Assembly: GCA_900095095.1 (NCBI GenBank)
Contig: FMBT01000339.1
Location: 186,001-250,000 of the forward strand
Origin: Fragilariopsis cylindrus CCMP1102
Lineage: Eukaryota; Bacillariophyta; Bacillariophyceae; Bacillariales; Bacillariaceae
Direction: 5' to 3'
Length of the DNA: 64,000 nucleotides
Under the pieces are notes generated by a model. The model was not told where the DNA came from. It saw only the letters and a program-made list of their open reading frames with translations, and ran no database searches. Positions within the stretch are counted from its first letter, which is position 1. Every line of letters starts with the position of its first letter. Below, one piece after another: positions 11,845 to 21,149 of the stretch. Position numbers and translations under genes: made by a program.

Positions 11845-12043
11845 CGTCAGCGCATTAAAAAAAAAAATTGCGAATTTTTTTCTAAAAAAAAATCACCTGC
11901 AAAAAATCACGTGCAACTTATTGCCTGCAAATTAGCAGTGTTACCAGTAATTCTTAATTTGATAGGCAATAAGTTGCATGTGATTTTTTGCAGGTGATTT
12001 TTTTTTCAAATTTTTTAAAGCAAATTTTTTTAATGCGCTGACG
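11845..12043. repeat. MITE-like 199-bp inverted-repeat element nested in Crypton copy 1
   Basis: The ends are CGTCAGCGCATTA and its reverse complement. Inside, CACCTGCAAAAAATCAC with GTGCAACTTATTGCCT is mirrored at 11964-12000 with one mismatch, around a ~36-base centre. It has no ORF. Arms of about 85 bp make it a foldback element. Clear target duplications were not found. It could be a small non-autonomous DNA transposon that landed in the Crypton ancestor. Confidence 0.6.
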
Positions 12044-12223
12044 TGTACCATTCCAGATCGGCATTTTAAATGTTGAGTGCGTTGATTTTTTTTTGAGTAC
12101 GTTGAAATGAAAAAAAAATTTGAAGGGCGTATGTGTTTTGAAAAAATTCATGTACATAACAGTAAAAAAAATTAAAGCGCGCTCTCTCATTAAAAACTAT
12201 TACTTACTGACACATCTCTTAAG

Positions 12224-12361
12224 TAAACAGTACTTCTGTAGTAGAGCAACAAATACCGACTACTTTGGTACTTCTTCACTTGCGCCTCACTGCGTTCGTC
12301 GCAAGTGAAGAAGTACCATACGTAGTCGGTATTTGTGGCTCTACTACAGAAGTACTGTTTA
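12224..12361. repeat. Copy-to-copy junction: nested palindrome, likely circle attachment site
   Basis: Outer arms 12224-12263 and 12322-12361 are 40-bp inverted repeats with one mismatch. Inner arms GGTACTTCTTCACTTGCG (12267-12284) and its exact reverse complement (12300-12317) enclose a 15-base loop. Between inner and outer right arms lies ATAC, then the GTA core (12322-12324), where copy 1 stops and copy 2 starts. The left side has TTT instead, so the palindrome is broken exactly at the core. A circularised single unit would have this same sequence, so it is the expected attP-like site. Confidence 0.85.
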
Positions 12362-12710
12362 GATTTTACTACTAAGTTACTTTGGTACTTTAACATTGAT
12401 ATTTATTAATGAATTATTTGTTTTTAACATTTTAGAGTTGTCGAAATAATGACACAGGCATGGCAAAAAAAATGAGATACACATTTTAATCATCGGATAA
12501 TAAAGCCAACTCAACTGACAGTATTTCATTACTTACATAAATAAAGTATCGAATGTGTAGCTTGTAGAAAATATGTAGATATGAAGCAGATTGAGTGGAA
12601 TATGAAGGAATAAAAATATGTAGCTTGTAGATAGGAGATGGATGGCTTTTAGAACATATGCAGATGTGTAGAAGAAGATGATATTGAGATTCACCATGAA
12701 TTAAAATGTA

Positions 12711-15470
12711 TTATTTCTGTGCTAATCGTTTGCTTTTTCTAGTTCTGGTCATAGTAACCATAGGAATTTCGTCGTTACCTCCTGGAGGATTGAAAGTACT
12801 TAGCTTCTTGAGTTCCCGATCAACTGTCTTCTTGTTACGCTTTTTCTGCTTCTTGGCAGCCATAGGAGTAACCAGAGCTGAGGTAGTTATAGTTTGCAGT
12901 TTTCTTTTCATACTTGTAGTACCATCAGAGATGAGATCATTTGCACGTGTAGCACTGGCCATCATAGCAACTTGGCGTGGAAAAGAGGACATTGAATTTG
13001 CTGATCGTTGATAGTTCACATCAGTTTGGGCGGTGTTGACTAAGTAAGGAATTTGACTTCCAACATGTGCATGAGCAGCAAAATCCATAACTTGACGAGG
13101 ACTGACAGAGGGATTATTTGTTGCCCTTGTAATTCCCCAACGACGGAAATCTTGTCCAGTAATTTTGTCAGCATTTGAGAGACCAATTAAAGTACACAGC
13201 TTACGTGCAAATTGACCAATACTCTGAGCACCCATAGCCTTCTCTGGGTCTAGAAGCATGCCTTCACGTAAGTTAGAATGCTTGTTGCCCCATTCAAAGA
13301 AATTTAAAGTACTTTTTGATGCTGGGTGATGGAAAACCCGTGGCTGTGCTGGTCCACGTATAGCATGTAGTTTTCTGTACCACTTTAAAGGAGAAAGAGG
13401 ATCATCAGGAAAATCTACAAGACGGCGACCAGCATTTCGACTGAATAAGGTATGGTTTGATTGAGAAAGCTTGTTCTTCTTTCGTTGGAGACCATTGAGC
13501 TCCAGGAACTCTTTTGATTGCAAGTCCGGATGTGCATCAGAACCATATTGTCCAATAGTAAAATGCTCGAAACACAAATCTTGGTACTCCTAGATGTATA
13601 TATAGTATATAGTAGATAGTAAAAAGGAAATGGAAAATGTGAGAGAACTTGCAATTTTCAATTGAAAATAAACTTTACACCATGTCAATATTGGTAAACT
13701 TACTTTTTGACCTCGAAATAGAAAACGGGTACCAAAGAGAAAGTAGTTCATCATTAGAATATACTGTGCCGACTCAGTTGTTTCTTTTGGTAGGTTTAGG
13801 TAGTTTTGCATCACCATGTCGTTCAAATTGTCAGGAAGACTTGATTTTGTTGGGCGGCTACCAAATGAAGAATCTACACCATTCATGGCCTGCCACTTAG
13901 TAGCAATATAAGCACCAAAACCACCCTTGTAGTTAAAATCTTGTGTTCTATTGTATACAATACCACGTTTGTGGAATATACCAAATAAAGTCTTCAAGTT
14001 GGTTGTCAAAGAATTTGGTTGGTAAAGACCACCATCTTTTTTGTATCCAAATTCAATGAAATACTTGAGCATCGATTTATTAATAATGTCACGTTTTTCA
14101 TCAGATCTTTGTCCAACACAGACAGAATAGAAGGTAATAATTGGTTTGCCTTCAACATCCGTAGAGATGTCTCCCTTAGGATTGAGAACCCAATCTGCTA
14201 GGGGAGCAAGACGAGAATCTGATAGTAATACATGACGTAACTTAGCTTCTTCCCGTGCCTGCCTCTGGAGATGATTATCCGTGATTGCTGTAGATTCCAT
14301 CACAGCAGAATTTGTGCTCTCATCAACATTTTCAAAATGAAAATTAGGAACTGATATACAACCAAATACTTTGGACCTGAGTTGACTCCAATCCATTGGA
14401 ACTGGGACAGCAAAATTTAAACGCTTAGGAGCGATATTAATTGTGCTTTTTGGAGTAGGTACACTTGCCTTCATTACACTATTTGGATTACTCTGACAAC
14501 GAATCTGAACGTTCTTTCCTGTATAAGGATTGCGAACAGATTTAGTGTACTTTTTTTGAGAGCTTGAATTGGAAGAAGGAGGTAACTTTTGATTAACTGG
14601 AACAATAGAGCCACAACGGTAGCTTGCTAGCCTTTTTACATCTACTGATGCTGCTGCACTTGCACGTGCAGGAGAGCTGTTTGCAACCAACAATGCACTG
14701 CTGGCAGGACGTAAGATAGAGCGAATTGGAGTAGCTGTAGGTTCACTCATAGTCAATGCTGGTACACCAAGAAATGGATGAGCAGGATGTAAGATAGAGC
14801 GGACTGGAGTAGCTGTAGGTCCGCTCATAGTCAATGGTGGTAGATCAAGAAATGGATGAACGCCAATCCGATTTGGAGTGCTTGCTTTGAGCTTTTTGCC
14901 ACCATCCAATTTCATTTCTAACATTTCCAAATCCGACTTGGCTTTTGGTTTTGCATCTCCTCCATCAAAATCATCAGAAGAATCATCGTCTATCTTGATG
15001 ACTGTAGCACAATTAGACTTGTCATTAGAAGAATCATACAAATTGATTGCATTCTCTTTGTTACAACCAATAGATGTATTGCTAGTTTTAGCAGCAGAAT
15101 AATCATACAAATTGATTGCATTCTCTTTGTTACAACCAATAGATGTATTGCTAGTTTTAGCAGCAGAAGAATCATACAAATTGATTGCATTCTCTTTGTT
15201 ACGACCAATAGATGTATTGCTAGTTTTAGCAGCAGAATAATCATACAAATTGATTGCATTCTCTTTGTTACGACCAATAGATGGATTGCGAGTTTTAGCA
15301 GCAGGTTTTCTTGATCCTATAGATCTCCTGTTATTCTTGTTCGATTCATCATCCGTTCCATCACAGGCTGTCATCACTGGATTGAAAGCAGTAATAGTAG
15401 CAAATGTTGCTGCATGGCTGAAGAGCTTACTACCATGCTTAAAAGAATATTGAACAAACAATTTCATCAT
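12711..15470 (-). CDS. Crypton tyrosine recombinase, copy 2
   Basis: Same 881-residue protein as the first copy, with exon 1 at 15470-13704, intron 13590-13703 and exon 2 at 13589-12711. No difference from copy 1 is visible in the coding part. Both genes point left, so the promoter of copy 2 would lie in the non-coding part of its own unit (15471-17417) and that of copy 1 in 10378-12321. Both open frames, catalytic residues and splice sites are kept, so either copy could supply recombinase. Confidence 0.85.
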
Positions 15471-16937
15471 AGTATGTAATACTATAAGATAATATAAAGT
15501 AAAAGAATTAGAAGTTGTAGCAATTGAGATATATCAATGGAAACAATCACAAGAATGATGATGATGATACAGTACGATAGGATGATAATGATGACAAAAA
15601 CAACTAGAACAATGACGACACAATATACTCACGTTTCCAATTGTAATTGTTTTGATTTTACAGTATCGCAGGATTGTTATATGTGATGATATAATGATGT
15701 TGAATGGTAATGCATTTTGAGGATTATTTTATTCGTGAATGTTAATGCCTATCCGAGTTGGTACAAAGCCTACAGGCTTCTACAGGAGGGTGTCAACGAT
15801 CTTCATGTGGATGAGGTTCTGGATGTCAAAGTGTCAAGGTGTCAAAACCAAGTCAGGGTATCCTTAAGTAGCAAGTATTAAAGGAGTCAACACTTATGTT
15901 TTTAAAGATATTATGATTAAAATATGTCAATGATGTCAGATAAAAGATGTCAACGTCAGATACAAGATGACATCAGTGTTCTCTATGGTGTCAATAGTGA
16001 CTTAGTAGTACGTACCATATAGATGCTGTGATAGGAGATGAGTACGTATGAATAGCAAATGTATCTTGCTCATTTGTATGTTCTTCATGGCGTCTCACAT
16101 TTAAAACTTGTGTTACAGTTTGTAATTCATAAAACGGCCTGGAAATTATGTGAGGCGTCTAAGTACCAAGATTCAAAACGAAGTGTGATTACAAAAATCC
16201 TAAGTATTACTAAATGAAGTAGATCCCATTTTGAAAAGAACTGGGACATGCTTTTTTTGTTAAATAACATGATCTGAAACCCGCTCCCCCAACTACAACT
16301 CTTTTTTGAACGGGTGCAAGAAAATACGTTGAATATCGAATATCTTGCTGGAGACATTGATGGTGTATGATTGTATGGTATAAACATACATACATATATA
16401 CGATCATACTATATGATCATATGTTGGGACCGCTAGTGTATGATTGTATGGTATGAACATACATACATATATTCGATCATACCATATGACAAGAATTTTT
16501 TTGGCGCACCAGTAATTTTTGGAAATTTTGTAAAATAAAAAATATTTTTTCTGATCGACGACGACGAGAAAAGTTTTTCGTCGCGAAAGCTGTGTTCGCT
16601 GTTTTCCTTTGTGTGTACCGGCGTGAGTGTACCGGCGGTGAGTGTACCGGTGTGAAGAGGGTTGAGACCAGCGGTCCATTCTTGTGTTAACAAACTTTAC
16701 GATGATCTTGTTAAACACCCACTATTTTTTCACCATCAACAACATCAATAACATCTGACGCGCTATGGAGATTGTTGGGAGATGTGCGGAACGATCGAAG
16801 ATCCTTTCCAGCAAACTGTACATCCTTCTTATCCCCAATAGCATTCACGAATCTGCTGCTAGCAAACTCAGCTCTGTCAAATGTAAAAAAATGTGTCAAT
16901 ATTTTTTTTGTGTCCAAAAAACAAGGGAGAATTACGT

Positions 16938-17137
16938 CGTCAGCGCATTAAAAAAAAAAATTGCGAATTTTTTTCTAAAAAAAAATCACCTGCAAAAAAT
17001 CACGTGCAACTTATTGCCTGCAAATTAGCAGTGTTACCAGTAATTCTTAATTTGATAGGCAATAAGTTGCATGTGATTTTTTGCAGGTGATTTTTTTTTC
17101 AAATTTTTTAAAGCAAATTTTTTTTAATGCGCTGACG
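16938..17137. repeat. MITE-like inverted-repeat element nested in Crypton copy 2
   Basis: Same foldback element as at 11845-12043. It is one base longer because of the poly-T difference, which is the only difference I found between the Crypton copies. Confidence 0.6.
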
Positions 17138-17317
17138 TGTACCATTCCAGATCGGCATTTTAAATGTTGAGTGCGTTGATTTTTTTTTGAGTACGTTGAA
17201 ATGAAAAAAAAATTTGAAGGGCGTATGTGTTTTGAAAAAATTCATGTACATAACAGTAAAAAAAATTAAAGCGCGCTCTCTCATTAAAAACTATTACTTA
17301 CTGACACATCTCTTAAG

Positions 17318-17418
17318 TAAACAGTACTTCTGTAGTAGAGCAACAAATACCGACTACTTTGGTACTTCTTCACTTGCGCCTCACTGCGTTCGTCGCAAGT
17401 GAAGAAGTACCATACGTA
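17318..17418. repeat. Crypton outer right end: inverted repeat, hairpin and GTA core
   Basis: Right-end counterpart: the 40-bp inverted repeat at 17318-17357, the 18-bp-stem hairpin at 17361-17411, then ATAC and the GTA core at 17416-17418, followed by host DNA. The two ends of the element are therefore unequal: inverted repeat alone on the left, inverted repeat plus hairpin on the right. Confidence 0.85.
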
Positions 17419-17796
17419 TCATGAATAAATTAAATGTGCTTTATTATTTTAAAGTGTTATCAATTTCAAATTGTACCGGTAGTCTACCCATAGCTAGACA
17501 CGTTCTTAAAACACATTTTGAAATACAATACCCAGCAGTTTAGATAACATTGTAACTAATCTTGTATTTTCATACACTTCTCAATTAATTCAAACTACAT
17601 TACTACGTATTCTCACTACTAGTATGGTAAGAATCATACTATTTTAGCATAAGCCTACTGAGTGTTTCGAGCAAGTAACGTGAATAGAGGAATAAAGCGG
17701 GGTGTTTTGTCAATATTTATGGATCATTGCACTGTAAAGATGTTAGTTGTTGTATAAAATTGGACTTTTATGGTTGTTTTGCATTATTATTTGGTT
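17419..17796. other. Intergenic, no gene seen
   Basis: Host sequence right of the Crypton pair up to the end of the EMG1 gene. AT-rich, with no ORF, RNA or repeat recognised. Confidence 0.5.
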
Positions 17797-18728
17797 TCAA
17801 ACGACCCCCCAATGATGTTCGATGCCACCCATAAGTCTAGAAAGAGCAGCCGCACCACTGAGTGGGTAGGAACTGATGCTGAGCATTTTTTCGATATATG
17901 GATGGTCGTCAATGGTGACATGACCTGAACTCATAGCTCCTAATACGAAACATGTGGGTGGGATCTTCCCGGTAGTGTCGGGTTCAATAGAAACAACGGT
18001 TTTGGCAAGTGCTATGGGACTATATAATTGTCCCTCACAAGAAAATCCAAAGCAACGCGTACCGGGCGGTAAATGGGATGATAATGGATTCTTTATTACC
18101 TGTAATAGTGTAGTTGAATCGTTCCCGGCCTTAATTTTCATTTTATGCAAAGTTGGACCATCAGACCAGCAAATCGTTTATACGTCCTTGGTGCACGAAT
18201 TGTTGGATTGACTTCTATCAATACCTTTTTGGTGGTTGAAATATAAATTCGTAACAATCCTGCCTTGTTCAATGGGCTGTCCAACAGAGCAAAAGTTCTT
18301 GATGTAAAATATCAGGACGGAATGTGTTGGATCTTTACGAAGTTTTTTTTTACATAAATCACGATGATCGTCACAATTGAGTAATTCGTAAAGCCCTTTT
18401 CGATTCTTCACTGTTTCCAGTGTCGCCTGGTCTAATAGAACGATTACTGGTTGTATCTTCTTCCCCTTTTGAATTGTTGCTGTAGTGTCGAGCTCTAGGG
18501 GGACACTCGATAGGTGACTTCCATGCTGGGCCTCAGATTTTGTGGTCTTAGTCTTTTTATGAGGACGGCTCTCGGTTTCCGACGATTCAGATTCATCGGA
18601 ATCGTCGACCTCACATCCTCATCTTCACGTCGTGCCATAATGTTATTATTACTACTATTATATTCTTTGGATTTCGTACTGTTATTTGTATTGTTGATTG
18701 ATAAGATTAGTTGATGCTCTACGTCCAT
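17797..18728 (-). CDS. EMG1: NEP1/EMG1 rRNA pseudouridine N1-methyltransferase
   Basis: EMG1 is a SPOUT methyltransferase that modifies a pseudouridine of small-subunit rRNA in the nucleolus and is needed for 40S assembly. Recognised blocks in order: [98 protein letters not shown] and the end [19 protein letters not shown]. The start is ATG 18728, or 18638 if the Asn/Ser-rich leader is not used. Four frame breaks (near 18605, 18320, 18285 and 18150) each need one extra base, mostly in T or G runs, with the family alignment running on unbroken. For an essential protein this argues for base-call loss. The stop is at 17797-17799. Confidence 0.9.
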
Positions 18729-19122
18729 GGCAATAATATTCTTCTGTCGTTATTTTTTGTTAGTAACACATTTTTTCTAAACTTTTTTTTTCATGTTCAT
18801 TCTTTAAAAAATTTATGAGTGGAGGCAGACTTGATCCTCAAATGTCTGTCCTGTGTACCATATATTTAAGAAAAAGTTTCCTCATTTATTCATTCCGTTT
18901 TCGTGACTCACTCGTCATCTCATTGCATCACCTAATCACAATTTCAGAATTTTTTCATTTCTATTCGATCATTCGCCTCGATCAACATCGTCGTTCTTCG
19001 CTTATTACGTGATTCTCACAATAATCATAATATGACATGAAGTAATTGCCACAAAAGTAATAATACCACCTTTTGAACAGAAAAATCAAACCTCACTGTA
19101 GACTTTCGACAAGAAAGTTGAT
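18729..19122. other. Divergent intergenic region, no gene seen
   Basis: About 390 bases between the divergent EMG1 and carrier genes. It is T-rich on the plus strand and probably holds both promoters. No defined motif was recognised. Confidence 0.5.
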
Positions 19123-20473
19123 ATGATGTCAACCAGAAAAAATACGACACAAGAACAGCAGCAACAGCAACAACAGCATCAGGACAACAGATATAGAGCC
19201 GAGGCAAAAAATAAAATCATATCTGCTTCTATAGGGAGTATCATTACTGCATTGACCGTCACACCGTTGGAGGTTGTCAAAGTGCGGCAGCAGGCAGCAG
19301 GTCTCGCTTCTACTACGACAAGTGCTCTAAATATAAATCTTACGTCGTCGCCGAAACTTTGTCCTAATGGGTGTGGAACATTTGTTCTTTCTACTGGTTT
19401 GGGTGAATACCTAACCTCACGAAGTACAGCGGGTTACTTCGACCCAAATACTGGTATATTGAAACAGAAACAACGGGAGATAATCACAGAAGCCTCAAAA
19501 ACTGGTGGTGGTCCACTGAAAATACTTCGAAAAATATTCCTTACGGAAGGATTTTCTGGAATATATGCAGGATTAGCTCCTACCTTAGTTATGGGTATAC
19601 CCAACACAGTACTGTACTTCTTTTCGTATGAAGAGATATCACCAAGATTAAAAGCACGATATCCCAGTGATCATCCTGGAAGTGGTGCAGTTCCCGCCGT
19701 TGCCGGAGGCTCAGCTAGGTTTATTGCAAGTCTATCAACTGCGCCATTAGAACTATTACGAACGCAACAAGCAGCACGCGTCGGGGGCTCTTTGGGCGAT
19801 CCAACAGCAAGCGGTGGCGGTATGATAGCCGAGCTTCGTACTATGGTCCGGTCCGACGGTGCTCTTCGTTATTTCGAGGAGCATGGCCGACGTTAATGAG
19901 AGATGTACCATTCAGTGCCATATATTGGGTATGTATCGAATCTATGCGAGATTTTTGGAGAAATCGACATCGCGATCAACAACATCTTTCCAACAGAAAC
20001 AACAACAGCAACAATGATATACCATCATCGTCGTCTTCTATATCAACCTCTGAACAAACAGTAGAGGCGTTGATTAATGGATGTGTGTCAGGAGTAATAG
20101 CTGCCGCTTTTACCACACCACTGGACGTTTTAAAAACAAGAAGTCAAGTAGCAGTAATTCCTGATACGACGCCAACGAAAGCAACTGCGGTAGAAACCAT
20201 CGTCGGTGAATCATCGACGGTTATTTGTGACCACAGGGGTGCTCTTGCAGTTAATTCCAAGGGTGTTCCTTTAATATCTACACACACCAGCGGCAGTACC
20301 TCAGTTACAACAAAATCTTACCTGCTTTACAAATTGCAAGGAACATTGTAGAGACAGAAGGGATTTCAGGATTGTGGAGAGGAAATACAGCAAGATGTAT
20401 GAAGGTTGCACCTGCATGTGGAATCATGATCTCAACATATGAAGCAGGGAAGCGATTGCTTGCGACTGAATGA
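19123..20473 (+). CDS. Mitochondrial carrier of the SLC25A39/SLC25A40/Mtm1 type
   Basis: Members of this branch import glutathione into mitochondria and affect Mn/Fe use. The Gln-rich leader is followed by repeat 1 (TPLEVVKVRQQA), then the long branch-specific insert with CPNGCGTFVLSTGLGEYL, then GIYAGLAPTLVMGIPNTVLY. Repeat 2 has APLELLRTQQAA and FRGAWPTLMRDVPFSAIYW. Repeat 3 has TPLDVLKTRSQV, an inserted Thr/Ser loop and GLWRGNTARCMKVAPACGIM, ending at TGA 20471-20473. Two frame breaks (near 19874 and 20318) are each cured by one more T in a T run. The start is ATG 19123 or the adjacent 19126. No intron is seen. The branch call rests on the insert and the AxTLVM motif. Confidence 0.85.
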
Positions 20474-20670
20474 ATAATTATGAATATCCTCGAATCTTGT
20501 CTCTAGTAATTAGACTATGATTACGTTCACTACAGTTTGAATGCAATTAATTCTACCGTCAAAAATACATTTGACCATTCATTAAATCTTCAAGGAAGTC
20601 CTCTACCATTTTAATCAATGATAGTATTGAGTGGTTTTTCTGCAATCTTCCTACCACTACATTCACAAAC

Positions 20671-20987
20671 ATGTCTTACCCAAAGAAGTTTTATATGGGT
20701 ACTACTCACCTGAGGTGTTTTGAAGTTGGTGTTGTATCTCGTCATGGACATCTTGTTAGAATACTAGTAAGCCGTGTTTAAAGAAGTTGAAAGTAGGTGA
20801 TATTGTTCGGGAATGGATCGACAAACGAGATCCAGATGAACTAAAAGATACACTTTACACTGTTGCAGTTGAATGTAATAATTGTAAAAAGGAATGGAGA
20901 ACAATGGATCGGGATGTTTGTGATTTGATGATCTGTGAGCGATTCAGTTATGCAATGTGTTCAATTCAAGTCTTGGGAATCTGTTAG
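20671..20987 (+). CDS. Small Cys-rich protein, unknown
   Basis: ATG 20671 starts MSYPKKFYMGTTHLRCFEVG. With one added T near 20780 the frame runs into LKVGDIVREWIDKRDPDEL and on to CNNCKKEW, DRDVCDLMICERFSY and a final GIC. It would be about 105 residues with a C-x-x-C pair and four more Cys, so metal binding is possible. No family is recognised. Its reality rests on protein-like composition and on the same one-base break seen in neighbouring genes. Confidence 0.4.
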
Positions 20988-21149
20988 ATATGCAGACATT
21001 GATCAAAGAAATAAAGACAAAAATTAATCACACGTTCTATAGAAATAACGTGTAGGAAAAGAAAAAGCAAATCGCAAAAATAATACTAGCAAATATACGC
21101 ATTATTGCGGAATAAAAACCAGTTCCCGTTTAACTTTTTTGTACTATAC

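Larger units (their letters stand above)
10378..12223. other. Long non-coding half of the Crypton (copy 1)
   Basis: About 1.85 kb upstream of the recombinase gene without a supportable ORF. It contains a duplicated 54-bp block (11270 and 11343), a triple GAGTGTACCGG-type motif near 11520-11560 and a 199-bp inverted-repeat element (11845-12043). The same content is at 15471-17317 in copy 2. It probably holds promoter and cis-acting ends; this is inference. Confidence 0.6.
7229..12324 (-). mobile_element. Crypton-type tyrosine-recombinase DNA transposon, copy 1
   Basis: A 5,093-bp unit repeated head-to-tail at 12322-17418. It carries one spliced gene for a tyrosine recombinase on the minus strand and no reverse transcriptase, transposase or capsid gene. 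The left end is a 40-bp inverted repeat starting GTAGTCGGTATTTG (7229-7268). Its partner is at 12224-12263, followed by a hairpin (12267-12317) and ATAC-GTA. The trinucleotide GTA is shared by the left end, the copy junction and the right end. Cryptons are known to move as circles cut by a tyrosine recombinase and joined at very short identical cores. The recombinase frame is whole, so the copy looks recent. About 1.85 kb upstream of the gene is non-coding. Confidence 0.85.
12322..17418 (-). mobile_element. Crypton-type tyrosine-recombinase DNA transposon, copy 2
   Basis: The second tandem unit. The only difference from copy 1 that I found is one T in a poly-T run (7 T near 12030, 8 T near 17123), which may itself be a base-call error. 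It ends in the same hairpin and ATAC-GTA at 17416-17418, then unique host sequence begins (TCATGAATAAAT). Removing both units and one GTA gives a plausible empty site, ACAGTA-GTA-TCATGA. Two units in direct orientation meeting exactly at element ends fit integration of a second circle into the end of the first. Unequal exchange or an assembly duplication would be alternatives. Confidence 0.85.

Noticed and set aside
7229-17418. The 5.1-kb direct repeats as LTRs of a retroelement
   Set aside because: The units adjoin with nothing between them and contain a tyrosine recombinase gene. No reverse transcriptase, integrase or gag-like sequence is present.
17797-18728. EMG1 as a pseudogene
   Set aside because: Four one-base breaks but otherwise full conservation of family blocks. 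A real pseudogene would also show stops and substitutions in motifs.
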